Source: Musa acuminata AAA Group (taxonomy: Eukaryota; Streptophyta; Magnoliopsida; Zingiberales; Musaceae). Taken from it: a DNA stretch of 64,000 nucleotides. Of this stretch, positions 35,984-48,378 are shown piece after piece. Within the stretch, counting starts at the first letter, position 1, and each line of letters begins with the position of its first letter. Position numbers and translations under genes: made by a program. The DNA lies in the NCBI RefSeq assembly GCF_036884655.1, contig NC_088348.1:25818501-25882500 (forward strand), given 5' to 3'. The notes below the pieces were generated by a model, which was not told the DNA's origin, did no database searches, and worked only from the letters and a program-made list of their open reading frames with translations.

Positions 35984-37716
35984 TGTTGAATCTCGTATTT
36001 TAATGATGAAACCACTTGATATGTGTTTATGATATAATCTGCATTTTGAGTGACGTAGGATGCTTCGATCAGGATGAGACAATTAAAGCAGGAAAATTAT
36101 GTTGTGCCGGAGGAACATATCAGAAGATTGGATGTCGGGCCGGTGGATCGGTCAACGTATCGACAGAAGGCTTCGAGCCGTGGATTCGATCATCGGGCCA
36201 AGAAGAGCGGACATTGCGCCAAGGATATCGGAGTTGTGGAGTCAACTTGCCGATTGGGCAATAGGCCGCAAGAGAGGATGATGCGCCGAAGAATCGGACG
36301 AAGCGTCGAGGGACCAATGACATACCGGACAACTTGATCAGATGCTTAGGATTAATTGTCTAGATCGAAGTGTGTTTTACATGTGCAGGATTAACTATGA
36401 TAGCATGAAGACATAAAGCAAGTTCACTAGAGTCAAGTTCGATGGGTGTTCGAGAGTCCACCGAAAGTCCGAAGAATCGTCGGAAGTGCTGCCGGAACCG
36501 ACCGAGAAAGAATCAGAGACTTGTCGAAGTTTTTGGAAGTCTATATGAAAGTTCATCGAAGGTTCGCGGAGATCACAGAGAAGGTTTAGATACTTTCCAA
36601 AGACTCGTTGAACTCACCATAAGACCGAGAGCCTATTGGGAGTCTACCGAAAGAAATCCGAGGGTGTATCGGAAGTCCGCTAGAAGTTCGCCGGAAAGCT
36701 CACCGGAAGAAAACTCGACATTGCCGGTTAAAATTTGCTTCGGGCTATGTCTTAATTTCATAGTTTGCATATAATTTGGGTTAGGATTAAAGGTTAATCC
36801 TATAACCCGGTGAGGGGTCAATTGAGCCCGAGTTTGGACTGATTTGGGCTAAGTTTAGAGCCCAATCAGTGAGCCGGAACAGTCCAGGCAATGGCACCAC
36901 TGGACTGGGCAGTGGCACCATCGGATTGGGCGGTGGCACCGCTCAGAACCCGAGAGATCCGGTAGTGGCATCGCTAATACACAACAAGACTAGGCAATGA
37001 CACCGCCCAAAACCCGAGAGATCTGGTGGTGGCACTGTCAGTACACTGTTGGACTGGGCAATGGCACCACCCAGAACCCGAGAGGACCGACGGTGGCATC
37101 GCCAGTACATTGTCAGTGTAAGACACTAACAGGCGGTGGCATCGCCAGCACCAGGAAACCCAAAAGCAATTCAAATTTGGAGCCCAAATTTGAATCCTCT
37201 TGGGACCTATAAATACCCCTCAATTCTCAGCAGAGATAACACCTTTTTGACAAGTTAGAAAGTGAGAAAAAGCTTTAGCAAAGTCTTGTTTTCAATAGCT
37301 TAAGTGTTCACCTCCCTCTTTCTCTTTGAAAAATCTGTAAGGTGTAAACCACTTGTAAGAAGGTTGTAAGAGGGGTATTTGGTCCTTCTTCTTCAAAGTG
37401 ATTTGCTAATAGAAGTTGGGAGCCTCATCGAAGAAGGCTTCGAAAGTGGATGTAGGTCATTTGATCGAACCACTATACATCATGGTGTTCCTTGAATATG
37501 TGAGTGTTTAATTTTCTAAACCATTTCTTTACTTAGTTGCAAATCGTTCGATTTTCATCTCTCTACTCTTGACTACCTTTACTCGAGCTATTTTAGCTAA
37601 GTCATCCTTCGTCGATTCGAAATCTCTATATATTTACAAAATCGATTTCAAACTTACGAGTTTTAATCCGCTGCACTAATTCCCCCCCCTCTCTTAGTGC
37701 CGCTCCGATCCTAACA
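35984..37716 (+). repeat. 5' LTR of the TR-GAG element
   Basis: Starts TGTTGAATCTCG and ends GATCCTAACA. A TATA-like CTATAAATACCCC lies near 37207. It contains serial GGTGGCACCGCC-like blocks (about 36885-37150). Many substitutions and several small indels separate it from the 3' LTR, so the insertion is older than the young copia. Confidence 0.88.
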
Positions 37717-37718
37717 AT

Positions 37719-37730
37719 TGGTATCAGAGC
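37719..37730 (+). other. primer binding site of the TR-GAG element
   Basis: TGGTATCAGAGC lies two bases after the 5' LTR. It is the canonical plant initiator Met tRNA complementary site. Confidence 0.9.
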
Positions 37731-37783
37731 AAGGCTCACTCTCAAATTTGGTTTAATACCCAAGAGAGATAGCTTACTCCGAC

Positions 37784-38692
37784 ATGCAAGAGGGTCACTC
37801 TATTACACGTCCACCTATGTTTAATGGGTCGGATTACACGTATTGGAAGACTCGTATGAGGATCTTCCTTATTTCCATGGATTTTGAGCTTTGAAATATT
37901 ATAAAAAATGGATTTCAAAAATCTTCTCTTCCGATGAGCGAATGGGATGAATCAGAGAAGAAGGTTTTTGCTTTAAACGCAAAGGCTATGAATGCCTTGT
38001 TTTGTGCACTTGACAAAAATAAATTTAATCGCGTTTCGATTTGTGATTCGACTTTTGATATTTGGAGAACTCTTGAGGTCACTCATGAAGGCACTAGCCG
38101 AGTGAAAGAGTCCAAAATCAACATTCTTATGCATTCTTATGAACTTTTCCAGATGAACCCAAGTGAGTCCATCGGAGATATGTATACCCGTTTCACGGAT
38201 GTCATCAATGGACTCAAAGCTCTTAGTAAAGGTTTTTCTAACTTTGAACTAGTAACTAAAATTTTAAGATCCCTTCCAAAGAGTTGGGATCCAAAAGTTA
38301 CGGTCATTCAAGAGGCCAATGACCTTAAAACATTTCCTCTCGAAGAACTTATTGGGTCTCTAATGACCTACGAAATGAACAATGTGACAAAAAAGGAACT
38401 CGAGAACAACATTCCAAAGAACAAGAAGGATTTGTGACATAGAACATTTGAAGACCACTCGAGCATAAGCTCAAGTGATGGTGAACTTATATTACAAATG
38501 AAACAAAAATTAAAAAGCAAAAAGAACGAAACTACTTGCTTTAAACGTAAGAAGAAGAACAAAAATTGGGATGAATCGAGCTCTTCCGAAGATGAGGAGA
38601 AAATCAAGAATGGCAAGGTGGTAAACTATGCCTTAACCACTTTCAATGATGAGGTAATCAAAACCCCCTTAATTTATTTTGAAATTACTTGA
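37784..38692 (+). pseudogene. copia-type gag with two nonsense codons
   Basis: The frame opens at ATG 37784 (MQEGHSITRPPMFNG, then YTYWKTRMRIFL). A TGA follows FEL at 37892-37894, where the family has Trp. It continues with FDIWRTLEVTHEGTSRVKES, YELFQMNPSESI, FTDVINGLKAL and KILRSLPKSWDPKV (UBN2-type gag). A second TGA lies at 38435, then a Lys- and Ser/Glu-rich tail ends at 38692. No zinc knuckle was seen. The longest open piece starts at 37934. It would form capsid if repaired; here it is dead. Confidence 0.88.
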
Positions 38693-41600
38693 TATTTTCC
38701 ATGATGTATTTTTTTTAATAATTATTTTTCTTGAAAATTACATGTTTAAAAAATTAAAAATGCAAAAATAGGATCATGATCGTAATTTTGAAAATAATAA
38801 TAAAAATTACATGTTTTATGTTAATGGAATAAAATGGTAGATTTAAATCTAATGATCATATGTATGTTTTTCTTAAAAAGAAAAAATATGTATCTTATGC
38901 TCAAATAACAAAATGACAAAATGATCCTATGCATGACTACAATAAATAACAAAATGATTTTGGTTGAAAATACCTTATGCTCAATGAAACCATGATTGAT
39001 GAATATCCTTTATGTTTAATGATTTCTTTGCCTTGTATGTCCTATTATAATGAATATTTTAAAAATAAATAAAATCACGTTTGATTTGAAGTAATATATA
39101 ATGATCATGCTTAATGAGTTTTCTTTTGAAATGATGCATATTGATTTTTATGATTTATGGATTATCGATTTTCATGATAATAAAAGTGGCTTTTTCGGTT
39201 AAAAAAAATGATGATGCATGTTTTTATTTGATATAAATGAAATTAATATGCTTATATGAAATTATGTAAGTGTCATGCTTGATGATTGTATACTTAATGA
39301 TGCATAAAGTTGTAATAAAAATATTAAAATTTTGATACCGTGATTTGACGATTTTATGCATGAGATTTTAAAGTTATACATGATGATTTTTGTGGTTTAT
39401 TGATCTTGATGGTTTTCATGACAAAATTTATTTTTCGATCCTAAATGTTGATGTATGGTTTTAACATAAGAACAAATATTTGAGCATGCTAATATAAAAT
39501 CAATCACATAAATGGAAACAACTAAAAAGAGAAAAGTATTTTTCTTAAAAAAAAATTTTTCTCTATCTTATTGACTTTAATGAATCTATTTGATCATCTT
39601 AAAAGTGATTTTGATGATTTGAATGAGTTTCATCTAACCATGATTTTTATCTTGATTTCTGAAAATTATAACTTAAAAATTTATTTTATAAATCAAGATT
39701 ATCTATTATAATTCTTTCTTTTCACTATTTGAGTTATTAAAAAAGAATCATAATATGTCTCTTAATATTCAAAATTTATGTTCACTATTTATGCATCTCA
39801 TCACCAAAATTCTTTTTGATATTTTATATGAATGCATCAAACACTCATGATATGATTTTTATACAATTCCATATATTCATGAAATATTTATCTCATCACC
39901 CGATTAATTCTTCTTGATGTTCCTAATGTGATGAAATAAAATTATGCATGAAATACAAATAAGAAGTTAATGATCATGTATGATAGGATGTAATGAACTT
40001 TAACATTTAGATACCATTAATTGAAAAGCTATGATCATGTTGCCAAAATGATGCATCATGAATGCTTGAATATCATGTATGATATGCTCATAATGATCAT
40101 TGATTTATTTGTATCATGTATGAAAAATGAAATGCATAGTTTTGAAATTGTGCATGTTCGAATTTAAAAATATGATGATGCATAATAATGAAATTATGTA
40201 ATGAAAATATTAAACATTTTGAAACTATGTTTTAATGTTATGCATAATAATCATGCTTAATAAATTTGAAATTATACATGGTGATTTTTAAGTAATTTAT
40301 GGATTATCAATTTTTATCATGATAAAATGTTACATTTTCGGTTTTAAGTATGATGTATGTTTTTATACAAAAAAACTTGAGCATGTTGATTTGAAATCAT
40401 GTTTAATGGTTTTATAATTCGAAATTATACATGATGATTCTTGCGATTTACGGATTATTGATTTTTACTATAATGAAAGGGTCTTATTGATCTTTGTCAT
40501 AATAAATCTTACACTTTCGGTTTTAAACATGATACATGTTTTTATTTGGCATAAATAAAAAAATCATATGAATTGAAACAAGTAAAAAGAGGAAAATATT
40601 TTTTAAAAATTTATTTTTCTCTATCTTATTGATCTTGATGATTATTATGATAAATCTATGTATACCATTTTGAATCTATTGAAAGTAATGTTGAGATTTT
40701 GATGAATTTGACGATTTGAATTTGAATGAGTTTGTATTTAAATCATGATCTTGATTTCTAGGATTTACTACTTGAGATTTTTTTTTAATCATGATATCTT
40801 CTTTGTACACCTACAATTTTTGTTAATTATAAAAAGAAGAGATTTGATAAAATGAATCATGTCTTTTGTAATTCAAGAGGTCTTATCTTTCATGACATAA
40901 TGCCATTGGATTTATGACTTGTATGCCTTGAAATATTTTACACTATTTTGTTCTTCCCTTATTCTTTCTTGTTTACAATAATAAAATAGGGAAAAGTTAT
41001 GATCATGCATGACAGGATGCAATTTGAAAGATTAATACCATATGATTTGAAATATTTATGATTTGAAATGATACATATGCTTTTTATTATGATGATGTAT
41101 GTGATGTATTGCATATGTGTATCATGAATGCTTTAAATGATAAATGTTTGGTACCAACAATCATGAAGTGATAAATACTTAAAAATATTGATTTAATGTT
41201 TGGTATCCTGAATACTTTATTATCATATATGAAAATAGTGATAAATATGTTAAAAAAATAAATGTTTGTATCATGTTAGATGATTTTACATTTTGTGCAT
41301 GAGTTATAGTGATGATTGAAACAATGATTGAAATAATATGAATGATGATTTGGAATCATGCATATAATGATGAGTTTATATGTTTTGAAAATATATATGA
41401 TGATTTGGTATTATGCATGCAATACTTTAACGTATGATAATGATGCACACAATGATGAAATATTCATGATAAAATAATTATTTTGACATTTAAGACTTAA
41501 ATTTTCATCTATGCTATATACCTTTGTCATAATTTAGAAATCAATATAAAGGGTCTTCCCTTCTTTTTGACAATGACAAAGGGGGAGAAAAACATGTTAG

Positions 41601-42186
41601 AAAGCTAATTTGCTAGCTCGCACAATTCAAGAAAAAAAGCAAAATTATACTTCTCAAAATAGAAGAAATTGCTATCTTGAACATCACCAAGGAGTGCTAT
41701 CTTGCCTATCTCAAGAAGCAAAAAGTGAACTTGCACATCTAGCAAAACTTATATTTAAAGAAGCAAGAGTTGCTTTCTTGAACATCTCAAAATTGCTAGC
41801 GCGTGTCTTAAAATATTGAAAATTTTTTGCTAGCTTGTATATTGTAAACTTGCTATCATACTATCATATATATCTATGATGATAGTAAACTTACATGATG
41901 ATAAAAATGGATATTATGTTTTTTATGCAATAAGTTGAACTTGTATTTCCAAACACATGATAGTGGAACTTCTCCTTTTTGTTGATGACAAAGGGGGAGA
42001 AGTATGATCATGTTATGCATGATGATGTGTTGCAAATATTCATGATGAATAATTACAATGACTTGAATTCAGTTTGAATTCAAGATTATATCAATATGAC
42101 ATATTGATAGGGGGAGTTTGTTTAAACTCCGGGAGTTAAGGTTAACTCCGTCATCAAGTGGTTGTCATCATCAAAAAGGGGGAGAT
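38693..42186 (+). other. non-coding interior of the TR-GAG element with four polypurine tracts
   Basis: Very AT-rich, full of ATGATG/CATGATT-type words, and without a credible protein in any frame. GGGGGAG-type tracts occur near 41580, 41992, 42112 and 42176. The last, directly before the 3' LTR, should be the functional plus-strand primer; the others are extra copies, two of them within ACAAAGGGGGAGA. Confidence 0.75.
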
Positions 42187-43916
42187 TATTGAACCTCATA
42201 TTTTGATGATGAAACCACTTGATATGTGTTTATGATTTAATCTACGTTTTAAGTGACGCAGGATGCTTCGATCAGGATGAGACAATTAAAGTAGAAAAAT
42301 CATGTTGGGCCGGAGGAACATGTTAGAAGATTGGACGTCGGGTCGATGGATCGGTCGATGTATCGACAGAAGGCTTCGAGCCATGGATTCGGGCATCGGG
42401 CCAAGAAGAGCAGACATTGTGCCAAGGATATCAGAGTTGTGGAGTCAACTGGCTGATTGGGTAATAGGCCGCAGGAGAGGATGATGCGCCGAAGAATCAG
42501 ACGAAGCGTCGAGGGACCAATGACATGCCGGACAACTTGATTAGATGCTTAGGATTAATTGTCTAAATCGAAGTGTGTTTTACATGTGCAGGATTAACTA
42601 TGATAGCATGAAGACATAAAGCAAGTTTACCGGAGTCAAGTTCGATGGGTGTTCGAGAGTCTGCCGAAAGTCCGAAGAATCGTCGGAAGTGTTGCCGGAA
42701 CCAACCGAGAAAGAATCGGGGACTTGCCGAAGTTTTCGGAAGTCTACTAGAAAGATTGTCAAAGGTTCATGGAGATCACTAAGAAGGTTCGGATACTTGC
42801 CAAAGACTCATTGAACTCACCACAAGACTGGGAGCCTGTTGGGAGTCCACTGGAAGAAATCCGAGGGTGTATCGGAAGTCCGCTGGAAAGCTGGCTGGAA
42901 GAAAACTCAACGTTGTCGGTTAAAATTTGCTTAGGGCTATGTCTTAATTTTGTAGTTTGCATATAATTTGAGTTAAGATTAAGGGTTAATCCTATAACCT
43001 GGTGAGGGGCCAATTGGGCCCGAGTTTGGACTGGTTTGAGCCAAGTTTGGCACCCAATCAGTGAGTTGGAATAGTCCAAGCGGTGGCACCGCCGGACTGG
43101 GCAGTGGCACTGCCCAGAACTCAAGAGATCCAGCGGTGGCACCGCTAGTACACTACCGGACTAGGCGATGGCATTACCTAGAACCCTAGAGATGTGGCGG
43201 TGGCACCGCCAGTACATTGATGGACTGGGCAGCGGCACCGCCAGTACATTGATGGACTGGGCAGCGGCACCGCCCAGAACCTGAGAGGACCGGTGGTGGC
43301 ACCGCTAGTACACTGTCAATGTTAGACACTGACAGGAGGTGGCACCGCCAACACCAAGAAACCCAAAAGCAATTCAAATTTGGAGCCCAAATTTGAATCC
43401 TCTTGGGGCCTATAAATACCCCTCAATTCTTAGCAGAGATAACACCTTTTTGACAAGTTAGAAGGTGAGAAAAAGCTCTAGCAAAATCTTGTTTTCAATA
43501 GCTTAAGTGTTCACCTCCTTCTTTCTCTTTGAAAAATCTGTAAGAGTATGAACCACTTGTAAGAATGTTGTAAGAGGGGTATTTGGTCCTTCCCCTTCAA
43601 AGTGATTTGCTAGTGGAAGTTGGGAGCCTCATCGAAGAAGGCTTCGAAAGTGGATGTAGGTCATTTGACCGAACCTCTATACACCGTGGTGTTCCTTGAA
43701 TGTGTGAGTGTTTAATTTTCTGAACCATTTCTTTACTTAGCTGCAAATCGTTCGGTTTTCATCTCCCTACTCTTGACTACCTTTACTCGAGCTATTTTAG
43801 CTAAGTCATTGTTCGTCAAATCGAAATCTCTACATATTTACGAAATCGATTTCAAGCTTACGAGTTTTAATCCGCTGCACTAATTCACCCCCCCTAGTGC
43901 CGCTCCGCTCCTAACA
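42187..43916 (+). repeat. 3' LTR of the TR-GAG element
   Basis: Starts TATTGAACCTC (the terminal TG has become TA) and ends GCTCCTAACA. It holds two exact adjacent copies of a 32-bp unit (43207-43270) that is single in the 5' LTR. Otherwise colinear with the 5' LTR. Confidence 0.88.
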
Positions 43917-44540
43917 AGATGAATATTAAATCTTGATTGTGAGCTATCTTTAATAGTAGCATTTTTATTAGATGACTTTTGGGAACACAAAATCAATTAT
44001 GGAATCTAATAAAATAATCATCTTCAACTTGAAGGAATTTAGGTCTAGATCTCTGAGCTATCTTAGGTAGTAACTTCCTTTTAACTTTTTCTAATTCTTT
44101 CTAAAAAAATTGATTGTGTCATCAAGCATGATTGAAAACCTTTATCTATCTCAAATAAAAGTTTGTGTTTCATATCTACCAATTTTGTCATCATAGAATT
44201 TTTTTTAATATTCATATATGCTATAAGACTTGAAATATTTCTGCTCAATGCATTAGTAACTACATTAGCCTTCCCATGATGATAATTGATATTAAAATCA
44301 TAATCCTATAGAAAGTTCAACTATCTTCTTTGTCTCATATTTAAATCCTTCTTAGTGAAGATATACTTGAAATTTTGTGATATGTGAAGATTTCAAAAGT
44401 CTATTCATAGAGATAATGTCTTTTAATTTTCAATGTAAAAATAATAATGGCTAGCTCTAAGTCATAAATAGAATAATTTTTCTCATGAGACTTTAATTGT
44501 CTATATACATAAGTAATTATCTTCTCATTTTATATTAGAA

Positions 44541-46114
44541 CACAACCAAGTCCTTGAAGTGAGGCATCACTGTATACTATAAAACCTCCTTCTTCAGAAG
44601 GAATCACTAGGATATGAGCATTGGTTAATTTCTCTTTTAATTCCTAAAAATTTCATTTACACTTATCATCCCAAATGTGTTAGAATCAAGAGTGACACTA
44701 AGAGGGGGGGTTGAATTAGTGCAGTAGAAAATTTATGTCGATTTAAATATATTCATACGATAAAATTCGATTCCGATGAAAACCATTTCGTTTTTCTTGA
44801 ATGAGTAGAGAAGAGGGGATTGGATAATTTGTAATGTAGTAAAATTGAATGCAGTAAAGAGATTAAGAAGTAAGGAATGAATATACCGAAATTTATACTA
44901 GTTCGGTCATTGTGACCTACATCTACTTCCGATTCCTCCTCCATCGAGGCCACCACCATCTACTAATAGTCTTTCTTCAATAGGCAAAGACTAACCACCT
45001 ATTTACAGCGCTTTCTCCTTTTCACGGATTTAAGAGATAATCCTTACAAGCCACACACATCTTCTTGGATGTTTACAAAGCTAAAGAGAGAGAGGAGGAC
45101 TCTTCTCACTTTTATAACACTTTTAACATCCCAACACTTAAAGTTTTTTTTCACACTTTGATCGCATTTTGTCACCTTTTCATGCAGAAAAGAGTGAGGT
45201 ATTTATAGGCCCCAATAACTTCAAAATTGAAGCAAAAAAAATATCTCATCCCCGATTTTCGGGGTACTGGCGGTGGTAGGCGATGCCATCGTTTGACACT
45301 CTAAGCCCAGTCTGGCGATATCACCGCTTGACAAAGTCTCCGATACTAAGCTATGGCGGTACCACCGCCTAGCAGGTGATAACTGCCGGTGGTACCACCT
45401 CTCAATCTAAGTGGTACCATCACCCAGACCACCGACAGACCATTCCCTAGGCGGTTCCACTGCCCCAGTTTGGCGGTGCCACCACCAAACAAGGTCCAAC
45501 AGCTTGGTTGGACCTTGAATTCAACCTAACCCAGTCCAATTATGGGCCCAGTTAGTCCCTAACCGAGTTAGTGGGATTACCTCCCAAACTTAACCTTAAT
45601 TACGTGCTAACTACGATTCTTAAGGCATACACTAAGCAAATCAAGTCCGATTAATCTAGGTTTCTTCCGACGATCTTCCGGTGAACTTTCGACGATCTCT
45701 CGGCAATGTTCCGATAGACTTCTGGCAAGCTCCTAGATTTTATGATGATCTTCTTAGCGAATTTCGATGAGCTTCTTTGGCAAGATCCTGAACTTCTCGG
45801 TCAATTCCGACAGAACTTCCGACAAACTATCGAACTCCCAACAAAATTTTGATCTTGACTCCGGTACTTCGTTTTGCTTCATGCTTTAATTGCTATCGTA
45901 GTTAATCCTATACACTTTTCTCAACATATAAATTTGATCAAATAATTTACCAATTGATTTCAAAATCTGAGATTCAACACAACTAAGTCCTTGAAGTGAG
46001 GCATCATTGAATACTATAAAACTTTCTCCTTCAGAAGGAATCATTAGGATATGAGCACTTATTATTTTCTCTTTCAATTTCTAAAAATTTCATTTATACT
46101 TATCATCCAAGATG
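44541..46114. repeat. ~135-bp direct repeats exactly flanking a solo LTR
   Basis: 44541-44677 and 45980-46114 are two copies of the same gypsy RNase H segment (landmark CCTTGAAGTGAGGCATCA). They differ at perhaps a tenth of positions. The first ends exactly at the LTR start and the second begins exactly at its end. This is far too long for an ordinary 5-bp target duplication. Confidence 0.8.
44678..45979 (-). mobile_element. solo LTR inside the gypsy RNase H region
   Basis: 1,302 bp from TGTTAGAATCAAG to GATTCAACA, related in ends and GGTGGTACCACC-type blocks (45260-45490) to the solo LTR at 33346. A reversed TATA-like box (GTATTTATAGGCCCC near 45200) gives minus orientation. No 5-bp target duplication flanks it; see the 135-bp direct repeats instead. 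Confidence 0.82.
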
Positions 46115-48378
46115 AACTTTATATTCTTTTGTGTCAACTTAGTTAAAGGTGTTGTTATTTTTGAAAAGTCTTATATAAATCTTCTATAATATCTAGTCAA
46201 ATCCAAGAAGCTTTTAATATCTAAAACATTAGAAGGTCACTTCTAATTCATCACAACTTTAATCTTTTGGGGGTCAACGAATACACCAGTTCCTAGAATT
46301 ATATGGTCGAGAAACATAACTTCATTGAGCAAGAAATTGCACTTGCTCAATTTGACATATAGTTTCTCTTGTCTTAGGGTTTATAAAATTATCTTGAGGT
46401 GATGTTTATGTTCCACCATACTTTTAGAGTAGATCAAAATGTCATAAATAAACATAAATATAAATTTATCAAGATAAAATAGAATACTCAATTTATGAGA
46501 TCCATGAAGACAACTAGTGATTCATGAATATGAAAGGTATTACTAAGAATTCGTAATAACTATATCTTATTCTGAAAATAATTTTATGTATATCTTCTTC
46601 TCTTATCTTTGGTTGATGATACTCGAAACTCAAATCAATTCTTTATGATTACTTGGTTAAGTTGTCTATAATCAATATATAGTAATATGGATCTATCTTT
46701 CTTCTTCATAAATAGAGGCACCCTAAGGTGATATAGTGCGTTGAATAAGACTCTTGTCCAAAATCTCATGGATCTATTTCTTTTAACTCCTTAACTCAAT
46801 TGATGTTATTCTATAAGAGGGTTTATAAAAATGCAATGTCAAGTTGAAGATCAATTATAAATTAAATTTGCTTGTCAAGTGGTAGTCCAAGTAAATATTT
46901 AGAAAAATATTTAAAAAACTCATATAATAGAGATATCCTTTAATATTAGACTCTTAACCCAAGATAGTATTAAAGTCTTGAAATTCTAGTTTGATAAGAT
47001 ATACTAGCAAATCGTGACTTTCAATAATAACAACATAGTTTCTAAATATCTAATCAGTTATTAGAGAGTTTCTAACTAGTATTGCTACCATTAGCACATT
47101 ATTCATTGTCTTTGGATTCTTATGTAGTCATATAATAAAATAAGGTGATATCAAAAAATATGTAGCACTAGAATATATAAGCATACAAGCAAGCATACCA
47201 TAGAATGTGATTATACCTTGAACGATAGATCCCAAGGCTTCAACATTTTGATGGGTGAAAGCATAAATCCTTGTTTGGCATTCCCCTCTAGGTCATAGCT
47301 ATTATTATCTATATATTTGGTGTGAAGCTTGGTGTTGATATTGTTTTTGTGGGCAGTTCTTTAACATATACTTTGGTTATTAACAAAAAAAACATTCACG
47401 TTGTCCCATGCGGCATGAGGCAAAAACATGATCATTGTTTCTATAGAAATAATACCTTATAATTACTTGATTACTAGAAACTCTTGTCTGTTAGTGTTTG
47501 GACTATCTACTCTTATCTTTCTTTGAGAATATGATCCTTCATACGGAGATGGTGCAACATTAAAATCGCTTTCGATCCTTCACTTATTGTAATTCATTAT
47601 CTAATTTTTCCCCCACCAAAGCTCGATTGAGCACTTCAGCATATGTTGGTAAAATCAGTATAGTAATGAACTTTCTAATTAATGAATGAAGTTCCCTATG
47701 AAAATAAAGAGTCCATTAATGTTCATTAAAGGTAATATATATTGAGAATTAGGCCAGCTCAGTGAAATAATGATCATATTTCATTATAGTCCTACTTCCC
47801 TAATTAATGCTAAGAAAATCTTATTACTTCTCAAAACGAATTGAATATGGGAAGAACCCTTATAGAATACATTTTTAAATTGCTCCCAAATCACCACATT
47901 GCCTCTCGCCTCCATCATCCTCCTTTTTTAGGTTCATCAAATGTTTGTCTTCCCTTTCAAAATAAAAAAAGTAAAAGGTACATTCTGATTTTCTCTCGAT
48001 AACTTCAAATATTTTTCTCACTCGACGGATCCAAACGTTCAACAAAGATTGAATCTAGTTTGCCCTCAAAAACAGGTGGTTCCAATCTTTTAAAGTGATT
48101 CAAAATATTATTTTCACTCTGTGGAGCTCCATTTCGCTCCTCCTGATGCTAAAATAACTTTAAATAGCATTGAGAACTCCGTGTATATCATTTGGAGCAT
48201 TAGCAAGTGTTGGAGTACAAGGTGTATTCTATGATATCTGGAAGCTAGCACATAATCAATGACAAGTGTATGTAAAGATTGAATTTGCTCTATTACTTAG
48301 GTGAAAGATAATACCAAAATCAATCAAATGACCCAAACACTTATTGGCCCTAAACCATACTTTAAAATCATAAAAAGA

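Larger units (their letters stand above)
35984..43916 (+). mobile_element. LTR element with gag and no pol (TR-GAG type)
   Basis: A 7.9-kb plus-strand element. The 5' LTR is 35984-37716, followed by a primer binding site, a broken gag, a 3.5-kb non-coding interior with polypurine tracts, and the 3' LTR 42187-43916. The flanks are GGATG (35979-35983) and AGATG (43917-43921), matching at 4 of 5 bases. No protease, integrase, RT or RNase H was found in any frame. Gag and the ACAAAGGGGGAGA tract resemble the Maximus/SIRE copia lineage, so it is probably a non-autonomous derivative mobilised by such an element. It lies in the integrase gene of the host gypsy element. Confidence 0.88.
43917..48378 (-). 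pseudogene. Ty3/gypsy gag-RT-RNase H remnant
   Basis: Minus-strand coding remnant of the element at 17577-49483. Gag pieces (about 48.1-47.6 kb) include PYSIRFEK, YFTELA and LPTYAEVLNRALV. A zinc knuckle beginning CFFC lies near 47400. RT pieces near 46.4-46.25 kb include KLYVKLSKCNFLLNEVMFL. RNase H near 44.65-44.25 kb has IVYSDASLQGLGCV, HEKNYSIYDLELA and TKKDLNMRQRR. The integrase start lies at about 43940 and continues at 35983-35911. Many stops, often TGG to TGA/TAG. The solo LTR 44678-45979 interrupts RNase H. Confidence 0.85.
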
